Below are positions 55,201 to 62,000 of a stretch of DNA of 62,000 nucleotides, one piece after another (positions within the stretch are counted from its first letter, which is position 1; each line of letters opens with the position of its first letter). The DNA comes from Cristatella mucedo (Eukaryota > Bryozoa > Phylactolaemata > Cristatellidae): NCBI GenBank assembly GCA_009760855.2, contig WPIO01000061.1, positions 697,501-759,500 on the forward strand. Reading direction: 5' to 3'. The position numbers and the translations under genes were made by a program. Under the pieces are notes generated by a model that was not told the DNA's origin, did not search any database, and saw only the letters and a program-made list of their open reading frames with translations.

Positions 55201-55429
55201 CGCCGCCGTCGGCCGCAGCCGGCGGGTCGTCGCGTGCGACCCAGGCGGCCAGCGAGATGCCGCCGCCGAACTTGAGCGACGAGCACGCGCACGGCTCCGC
55301 GCTAGCTTCGCTCGACGGAGCTGCCGGCGTCGGACGACGGAACGAGGCGGTCGACGCTCGACGCACGCCGCCGAGCTCGCGCGCTCCTCCTCCGGCGCCG
55401 CTAGCTGGCTCGCGTCCAACGGCCGCCAT
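51283..55429 (-). CDS. Unrecognised two-exon gene, 504 residues
   Basis: Exon 1 is 55429-54906 (ATG in a CCATGG context; strong donor GC|GTGAGT) and exon 2 is 52273-51283 (acceptor ATTTCGCCAG; stop TAA). The phase-2 donor and the acceptor combine into one open frame of 505 codons. The N-terminal half is Ala/Gly/Arg-rich with two ordered patches, SSLKFGGGISLAAWVARDDP and HPDDVGWYIRRYRVERARL. The C-terminal half has a helical start (MDSLVEKLMRCQFLAGRTL), a low-complexity middle and a final ordered patch (NLLNMLARSTVDCLLGGSAC, KDLTGRVAQAGLVDYSGYWA). I recognise no family, signal peptide or membrane segment. GC bias makes chance open frames common in exon 1, but the 991-base exon 2 and the matching phase argue for a real gene. 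Confidence 0.55.
52447..52572 (+). mobile_element. tRNA-derived SINE, diverged
   Basis: A-box-like TAGCCAAGGGGCTAAGG and B-box-like GGTTTGAGTCC, then a body with TGCAAGGAGTAGTGATAGCC. It is followed at once by a minus-strand LINE A tip. In the intron of the unknown gene. Confidence 0.65.
52575..52640 (-). mobile_element. LINE family A-like 3' tip
   Basis: ATAATAATTCATTTGTATAG, then GAGAACTTAATCTCTATTCA. Confidence 0.6.
53725..53882 (-). mobile_element. SINE with tRNA-like head and LINE family A-like tail
   Basis: The minus strand starts with TTTGGCCCAGTGGTTAAGG (A box) and GGGCTCGAGCCC (B-box-like). It ends with AAGCGCCTGAATAGAGATTA, as in LINE family A. Confidence 0.7.
54167..54334 (-). 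mobile_element. tRNA-derived SINE, near full length
   Basis: Minus copy from CTAGCTGATTAAACAGCCTC to TAGTGTGCCATCACGGCT, with an AAATAAATAAAT flank at its 3' end. Confidence 0.8.
54906..55429 (-). CDS. Unknown gene exon 1
   Basis: 524 bases opening MAAVGREPASGAGGG and ending ERTAASLA at GTGAGT. Other frames are also open here. This one is preferred for its start context, donor and phase. Confidence 0.5.
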
Positions 55430-55960
55430 GGAGCCAACGCCGCAGCCTCCGGCGAGCCTGGCGCCGTGCCTGCGCTAATTGAGGGCGCCGGCTGCGAAAG
55501 CCAGAGCGGCAGCCGATTCGTGCTGCGGCGCCGCCGACGATGACGAAATCCCGTCTTGGGCGCGCGTCGGCGTTCGCTGCGCGCTGCGGCCGCCGCGCGC
55601 CGCGTCCTCCCGACCGTCGACGCCGGCTTGCAGCGGCTGCTGGCTAAGCTGGACGGCGCGCGGCCACTCGACGGCTGAGCCAGCCAGCCTGCTGCGCCGC
55701 CGCTTCGGGGTCGCCTCCATAGCGACTCGGGTGCTCAGGGCGGGGACTCAGGGCTCGGGGCGGCTCGGATTCACCTCTCACGAACGGCCGGGCTCTTAAC
55801 CCCCCCCCCCCCAGCCAACGCCGCGTGCGGTCTTCGCGTCCGCTGGTTCGCTTCGCGTGGCTGAGGTAAATGCTGGCGCGGCGTCGGCGCACACGGCGAG
55901 AACTTGGCGGTAATCGCGAGCCGGCTGCCTAACAGACGCAGACTGTGGGCAATCTTGCAA
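55430..55960 (-). promoter_or_regulatory. CpG-rich flank upstream of the unknown gene
   Basis: Dense CG dinucleotides continue beyond the proposed ATG at 55429 and fade by about 56200, as expected for a CpG-type promoter. Inference only. Confidence 0.35.
55800..55812. repeat. Poly(C) run of 13
   Basis: Thirteen C in a GC-rich stretch upstream of the unknown gene's exon 1. It may lie in that gene's promoter or 5' UTR. Confidence 0.8.
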
Positions 55961-56547
55961 AGGAATGGCTCAAATGCGCACACAATGGAGCATTGTTTTT
56001 GTAGCATTACCGAGGGAAGGATCCGACAGCCCCCCCCCCAAAAAAAGCGGCCGCTCTCCTCGTTCATTCGGTATCGCGCCAGCCAGCCACATGCACCCCA
56101 GGCCAATGGCGTCCGGCGAATCCACGGGAAGGGATCGTTTGAAAGCGGCGCCTAGCGCAGCAGCCGTTGCTCTGCACGACTGCCGACGGCGAGATTCGCT
56201 TGCGTTCATTCGAAAGTTATAAACGTGTACTCGTGGAAGCCTAAACAACGAGCGTAGACTGGGTGGCTGGGGTCGGGCTGGCGCTGACCTTTAAACGCCC
56301 GTGTGTGGGATGGTCGGGCCCAGCTGCAAGCAGGTCGTTCGCATGAACACGGCCACGACCACTCAACAGGCCGGCCGAGATCCACCGCTTGCTCCAAACC
56401 CAAATGCTGCCGGATCATAATAACCTTCAAAAAAGGCTTCTTTACAGCCGAGTTCATTTGCTGTTTGGACGTAAGCAGAAACAGGAACTGCTAATGCCTT
56501 AATCCGAGGTCTCAATTGCTGCATTGAGAGAACAATGTAACAATATT

Positions 56548-56865
56548 AAAAATAATAATACACTTGATTAAGCGCCCTCAGAGATATCAATCTCTTTCTA
56601 CGTGCTTTACAATTGCTGCAAAGAAAACGCGATTGAATGGTGAGTAATATCATGCTTGATGAACAACGTGAATAACATGGTTAGGAATGACATGCACAGG
56701 GTCAGCATGCAAGTGTGGTTAGTGGCAGCATGCAACAGTGTCAGCATGCATAAGCACATAAAGAACGAATCATACGGACCCACTAAATGCTGTCATAAGT
56801 TTTCAATTTCTTTTTAAATATGGTCAAGTCAGGAGATGTCATGACGGAAGTCGGTAATCTAAACG
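56548..56865 (-). mobile_element. LINE family A 3' part
   Basis: Minus copy from AATAATAATACACTTGATTA through the CATGCTGAC motifs of the 3' UTR. Confidence 0.75.
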
Positions 56866-56869
56866 AGCC

Positions 56870-57685
56870 TCAGTTAAGAGCGAACTGTGGAACGGAATAA
56901 GGGACGCTCGCGAATTCTGCAGATGGGCACGTAAAACAAAAAAAGGAACGAACGTTCATTGGCAACGCGCTATAGCGATTAACGACGTCGGCTATTTTCA
57001 GCGCGTCTGCGAACATCTGCTGCTGCGATGGGTCTTACTTCGACTAGCGCTATTCCGTCTGCATCGGCATTTTCGTTATATCTGCCTGCATTGGTAAGCA
57101 GAGGCGCTGCTGCTAGCGTGAGGGCTTTTCGGGAGGATTACGCCAGTCCGGTTACAGCCGTACTTACTCATTATTAGTCTATATAGTTCGCGTCAACACC
57201 GAGACAAGAATCTTCGAGAAAAGCAAGCTCTTAAGAGTGATACTCATACAAGAACCAATCGCGATCTAGGTACTATTTTTTGACATCTAACATTTAGAAT
57301 TTATCCATACATTTAGAAGATTTAATTTATAATAGCAGGCTTTTTTTATTTCGCGATCAGTTTTTTGAAGGCGTTGCGATGCGTATGACAACGGCTTTGG
57401 GGTCGTTGTAGAAAACATCGCTCCATCGAGCTTTCCAGAACCCTAAGCCACTTAGTAGAAAACTCTCCCAGTGTAGGAAGACTAACTAGACCCTATTCCC
57501 AGTATCCTACTTATGCGATGCATAGATCAGCTGATGTCATGCATAGCTAACATAATAAATATGTCCTTGACCTCAGATCTTGTCCTCAAACCTTTCAAAA
57601 AAGGCTATTGTTTGGCCATTAATTAAGAAAGCAACACTAGACCAACAAAATTTTGTTTAACAAGAGAACTATCCCTCTTTTTAAT
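56870..57685. other. Intergenic, nothing recognised
   Basis: No long open frame, repeat or RNA signature that I can support. Confidence 0.4.
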
Positions 57686-57689
57686 TAAA

Positions 57690-58035
57690 ACGTTTAGCTA
57701 GGCCTCGAACCAACCTCAAATCCTTAGGTGACCATGCTTGTATGCTCCCTAAGCCTGGAACTCACTACCGCCTGTTGTATCGGCATCCCCTTACTTGATG
57801 ATATTTAAAAAGATGCTACAACGTACTTATTTCTTAAGCATTTGTTGCAGGGTTCTTATTATTTATCCTTTGACAATGGATTATTCCTACTAACAATATT
57901 ATGCATATTGACACCGACCACGTTACCAATAACTACAGGGTCGTGCTCTTTTTTTACAACATATTTATAAAGAGAGCCTAGAAGAGAAGTTTTCTGAGGG
58001 GGCACGATGAATTATTATTATTATCCAGATAAATT
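57690..58035 (+). mobile_element. LINE family A 3' part, diverged
   Basis: CGAACCAACCTCAAATCCTT to GATGAATTATTATTATTATC. Confidence 0.65.
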
Positions 58036-58569
58036 ATTTTAATTATTAACAGTATGGCAGGATTCGCCGCCATCACTTGCAAGGTGCTGAGCACTCAACT
58101 GTCAAATCGCTGTCGGTTGCGGTTGTTGCTGCACTTCTCTGGCACAGACCGAGAAGCATGGTCGGCAGCGATAGCGAAAGTATGGCCGGCAGCACTGCGG
58201 CAACGATAGCCCAACCTGCAGGGACCGCTCGCACCGCGACTTGGTTCCAGCAACGAGACAGCTACTGAGCAGAAAGACTCTAGCAGAGCTCGCGACGTGC
58301 AATACAACAGACTGATAATGGACAGTCCGTTTTCTGCCCCACAGCCAAACCAAGGGTCGATTAGCGTATCTGCCAGCCGTGGCTTGAAGGGGTGCCTGGG
58401 TGGTGGTTACTGGGTATGCCAGCGTGACTTTAGACTGGGGAGAGATCCTGCATAACCAGCAGAGACTCTGCACGACCCTATAGAAGCCAGCATTCCTGAA
58501 GTCTTCACACACTTGCAACGGCACCGACTGTTGAGTGGACTCTAAAATCTTACTGGAACTTACTTGAAT

Positions 58570-58760
58570 TGAAGTTTTAACATTTGCGTTTAACTTGTCT
58601 GCCACTACTCGTTCAGATGACTTTGATAAGAACAGCTGTGAAGAGACTGGACAGAAGTTCTTCCGTCTAGTGTCGCCTTCCTAATGACTGACCTAAGAGA
58701 GGTCTTTTTGAAGGATACAGAGACGAGTCCTGACACCAAGGAGATAATTTTATTGTTATT
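58570..58760 (-). mobile_element. LINE fragment: start of reverse transcriptase, frameshifted
   Basis: The minus strand encodes SVSFKKTSLRSVIRKATLD and, after a frameshift, KNFCPVSSQLFLSKSSERVV, decayed from the L-L-K-K-P-x-L-D ... N-Y-R-P-V-S-N-L region of CR1/L2-type elements. Confidence 0.6.
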
Positions 58761-58807
58761 TATGCAGGGGAGAAAAAGATAAAAACGCACATTTTCCTCA
58801 TAGCATT

Positions 58808-58968
58808 TGCTGGGTTCTTGGGAGTTGTCCTTTGTGCGCATATGCATGCTAACACTATGCATGTGGTCACTAAATATATTGACATGCTTCCTAGAGCATA
58901 TGTAAAGTGCCTAGAAAGAAACATAGCTCTCTGAGGATGCGATAGAAATGTATTATTATTATCATTAG
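58808..58968 (+). mobile_element. LINE family A 3' tip
   Basis: AAAGTGCCTAGAAAGAAACA, then GTATTATTATTATCATT. Confidence 0.65.
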
Positions 58969-59103
58969 TCTATGCATCTCAAAAGAACAGCAGGTGTAGG
59001 GTCATAAGGGCTAATAGTCTTCTTAGACTGGGAGATACACTTCAAGATGTGTTCATTACTGGCAGGCAGGAGGGTGGGCATTTGAAGTACTGCAAGGAAG
59101 TGC

Positions 59104-59122
59104 GGGGGGGGGGGGGGGGGGG
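59104..59122. repeat. Poly(G) run of 19
   Basis: Nineteen consecutive G. The exact length may be a sequencing or assembly artefact. Confidence 0.8.
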
Positions 59123-59239
59123 ATCTCACCTAAGGGATGGGCATCTTGATATTTTCTATCTCGGGGACAAAATGCTACTAAAACGATCGGCTAGATCGCC
59201 ATAACGATCGCTAGCTATGGACTGACCTTGGACAGAGTA

Positions 59240-59637
59240 CCAATACCTCGTACAAACCTCAAATCCTTTGGAGACCGTGCATTTAGTTCGTATGCTCCTA
59301 AAGCCCGGAACTCACTCGCGACTTTCGTCAAAACATCCCCTGACTTGACCACATTTAAAAAGAACTTAAAACACACCTATTCAGGACAGCATCTAGTGGA
59401 TCCCCGTGATTCTTTCTTTTTTTTATGTGCTTCTGCATGCTGACACTGTGCATGCTGCCACTAGCCACACTTGCATGCTGACCCTGTGCATGTCACCCCT
59501 AACCATGTTATTCATGCTGTTCATCAAGCATGATATTACTCACCATCCAATCGTGTTTCCCTTAACAGCACATGTAAAGCACCTAGAAAGAGATTGAGTT
59601 CTCTGGGGGTGTTTTATCAAGTGTATTATTATTATTA
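59240..59637 (+). mobile_element. LINE family A 3' part
   Basis: Starts ACCAATACCTCGTACAAACC and ends GTGTATTATTATTATTATGG. Confidence 0.8.
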
Positions 59638-59719
59638 TGGAGCTAAGAAGATAGTGGATGGTCGACGTCAGCATTTTTGGATTGTGATGCTGTGATTCTA
59701 CTGTTTTTATAGAAGCTGA

Positions 59720-60230
59720 ACTTGGCCTTAGCTAGGATACACTGACATGATATACAGCACATCCATCCACACACACACATCCATCAAATGCTAGTCGACG
59801 GACAGCCAATCCCGATCTTTTATATGGCTTCTCAAACTTTCGCCTAGTAGCCCCGGCTAGTTTGGTGTCTGCAGTAAACCAAAGGCCATCTCGGGGAGGG
59901 TGAACAGCATGCTTAGTCAAGAGGATCAAACTCGCCCAGAACGTCGAAATGTGTAGTGTTCTAGCATTCCACCAGTGAGGACAGGCCGGATGGAGAACTG
60001 AGCAGTAGAGGTTAGACATAATTTTTCATGCAGACAGCATCAATGTCAAAGGGCTTATGAGTTCGCAATTCACAAATGGTTCCGGATACCGAACAGGACA
60101 CAAATAGTAGAGTGAATCAGTTCTGCATATGGTCAGATGCGATGGACAAAATTTGGTAGAGGTAGGAGTTGACCGCATACAATTAGGAGTATATTTGATC
60201 AAGTGTGTGACCTTTGTTGTCAGCAGGGGC
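59720..60230 (-). mobile_element. LINE fragment: endonuclease end and linker before reverse transcriptase
   Basis: The minus strand encodes LWFTADTKLAGATRRKFEKP and YKRSGLAVRRLAFDG, the P-W-F/Y-T ... R-R-x-x-E-K-x-Y linker of CR1/L2-type elements. Upstream remnants (LIKYTPN) fit the endonuclease end. Confidence 0.55.
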
Positions 60231-60282
60231 CGTGCAGATTAGCCCCAAGTGAAAAAGATAAATAAATAAATAAAATAAATAC

Positions 60283-60440
60283 TAGCTGATTAAACAGCCT
60301 CTTTTTGTATAGCGACAGAATACGGCTATCACCACCGCTTGCAGTGGCGATAGAGGATCGCCCACCGCAGGAATCAAACCCACGACCTCGGGACCGAAGT
60401 CGTGAAAGCAAACGCCTTACCTAGTGTGCCATCACGGCTC
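60283..60440 (-). mobile_element. tRNA-derived SINE
   Basis: Minus copy from TAGCTGATTAAACAGCCTCT to GTGTGCCATCACGGCTC, with an AAATAAATAAATAAAATAAA flank at the 3' end. Confidence 0.8.
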
Positions 60441-60567
60441 GGTCAGTGTACAGAATTCTGTGCCTAAGGGTCAGTTGAATCATCGAAACGAAGGTAAAAA
60501 ATCATCCTACAGGTCCCCATTTGCCACTTCAGATGCAATGGAATTTGCTTGAACAGTCGAAACCAGA

Positions 60568-61823
60568 AGAAGACCTATTTATTTCTTAAAACATCATGGA
60601 ATGCAGAGACGACACGGCAGCATCAACGGCAATCTTCGAGCTTTTTCTGTTGCAGCCTCTTACTCTGCCACTAACAGAAGTTTGCTCATTGCCAATCATG
60701 ACGGCTGGCCATCCGGTGGCCGAATGTCGAATTAGGCTTGAGTGGATGGGGATAGCCAAAATCCAGCACGGATTGACAAGGCACGTCCGATAAGATATCA
60801 CGTCCCACCATGGGCATTCTTTACCGAACGGGTGAGAGCCCAGATACAAGCTGCTGTCGAGAGCAGAATCCCAGCCCTGGAAAGACAAATACAATTTTTA
60901 GCCAACGACCAGCAAGTGTAGGTCCACAAGCTCACAGCTCCACTAGTATCAACTTGGCAAAACCACTATCAATTACCAGATGCTTCCTTGAACCCACTTG
61001 GAGTGGCGCCAGACACTGTACTGCGTGACAAACAGTCGCTTGTCTTTATACAAATTCCTGAGGATGTCCTGCTGACTAAAACCATAGTCATACTTAAAGA
61101 AAAATGCAATGACACGCAGCATCAAGTAGTCCACTTTACCAGCACTACTAGTTTTAAAGCGAGCAGCCGGACAAAAAAGAGATACAACCTTGCACGATAA
61201 ATGATGCACGACAAAAGTTGGCAAAGCTGACATGTGAAAGCGACTGCGGCCAAGAGGCATACAGGTTCTAATGAAACGAATGCAACGATCCCAAATGATA
61301 AACATCAAGTCCAGGCATACAAGAGTCGGTACTGAAGCTTCATCCCTACAGGCAGACCACCGGGCAGGCTGCCTGGCTCAGGGCAATTCTAACAGAAACA
61401 CTGGCGCTGTCTAATATTCAAACGTGCACGCCTGCACGCATGTGCTCTAAGCATACTTATGGTCACGAGAGAACTGGTGCTTGGGAATCAAGCGATGCTC
61501 CCATACCAGTATTGATTGCTGACAGCCACGAGCGCAGTGCGTTTGCTTGCCATTCGAACGTCAACAGATCCATAAGCAGATAGCAAGGTGACCACCTGGA
61601 ATACAAGAACATTAACGTGAAGACAAGAGCAAGCATGGCAGCAACGGCAAACACAGGAAAGGCAGCGGCAGCCCAGCGTGAGGTGCTCGTGAACTTCAAA
61701 GTGCAAATCATCAGCTGATCGACACTCTAGATAGTACAGGTCTACAATGCAATGGAGTAAACCACGGCAACTGCAGACTGAAGGCAGAGAAGCATACACA
61801 GTAAAAAGAAAACCACAGATCAC
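60568..61823 (-). other. Possible 3' end of an unrecognised minus-strand gene
   Basis: Signals, not a firm model. A strong acceptor TTGTATTTGTCTTTCCAG is followed by a frame open for 98 codons from about 60879 to 60586, and AATAAA on the minus strand lies within 15 bases of its TAA. Further up, TTCTTGTATTCCAG precedes VVTLLSAYGSVDVRMASKRT, which ends at a possible donor TG|GTATGG. Phases between the pieces do not settle on one reading, and no family is recognised. Confidence 0.25.
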
Positions 61824-62000
61824 GTGTTGGGGCAGCTATGGCAGTCGAAATTTAGTTCTCTCAAACGCTGCCCCTTACATTCTTTGCAGATGATGCTTTA
61901 TATCTTATTTATTGGGCACAAGTTTTGCAGACTCATTGGCTGCTGTCAACCCCATAAACGTTCGAGTATGAGAGAAACAGACAGATTAGATAGGTAGATA

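Noticed and set aside
54771-55543. Plus-strand frames over exon 1 of the unknown gene
   Set aside because: Low-complexity Ala/Pro/Arg reading of GC-rich DNA. The minus frame has a start context, donor and phase match that these lack.
58102-58605. 167-codon minus-strand frame
   Set aside because: Its start overlaps a decayed reverse-transcriptase block, and the remainder shows no recognisable domain. Treated as retroelement debris.

Overview
The window is nuclear DNA of an animal. Its genes are split by long introns with GT-AG borders. Exons are very GC-rich, introns are AT-richer and packed with retroelement debris, and there are long AC, AT, GA and TG microsatellites. All recognised genes are animal genes. 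The TRIM-NHL gene resembles the protostome thin/abba (nhl-1) type, so a protostome, possibly spiralian, invertebrate is my best inference. The sequence does not fix the species. Stop codons behave as in the standard code.

Layout. 211-6222 (+): the 3' part of a TRIM-NHL gene (RING end, B-box, coiled coil, six NHL repeats); its 5' part lies outside the window. 6223-12300: 3' flank, LINE and SINE pieces and a 36-bp tandem duplication. 12301-36749 (-): a fifteen-exon orthologue of SANBR (KIAA1841; SANT and BTB domains), rebuilt exon by exon with all splice phases consistent. 38567-47584 (+): a complete five-exon CD2BP2 orthologue (U5 snRNP GYF-domain protein). It lies head-to-head with SANBR across a CpG-rich stretch that is probably a shared promoter. 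51283-55429 (-): a two-exon gene of unknown function. 56-62 kb: mostly repeats, with weak signs of another minus-strand gene near 60.6-61.8 kb.

Repeats make up much of the rest. Two related non-LTR retrotransposon families dominate. Family A has an (ATT)n tail and a conserved end with AAGTTCTCTGAGGGCGCTTT. Family B has an ACATT-type tail and an end with CGCTATACAAAACTCTCCTG. Both carry CR1/L2-like reverse transcriptase (a F-Y-A-D-D motif is intact in the best copies), and almost all copies are 5'-truncated. A tRNA-derived SINE family with A and B boxes is also present, and one SINE copy carries a family-A-like tail.

The identified host genes have unrelated jobs: a muscle or ubiquitin-type TRIM-NHL protein, a regulator of class-switch recombination in mammals, and a splicing factor. 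I see no operon or gene-cluster logic. I did not find a convincing new multi-gene system. The items most worth checking are the unknown two-exon gene, a small intronic ORF interrupted by a single TAG, retroelement and microsatellite events touching SANBR splice sites, and the large microsatellite inverted repeat.
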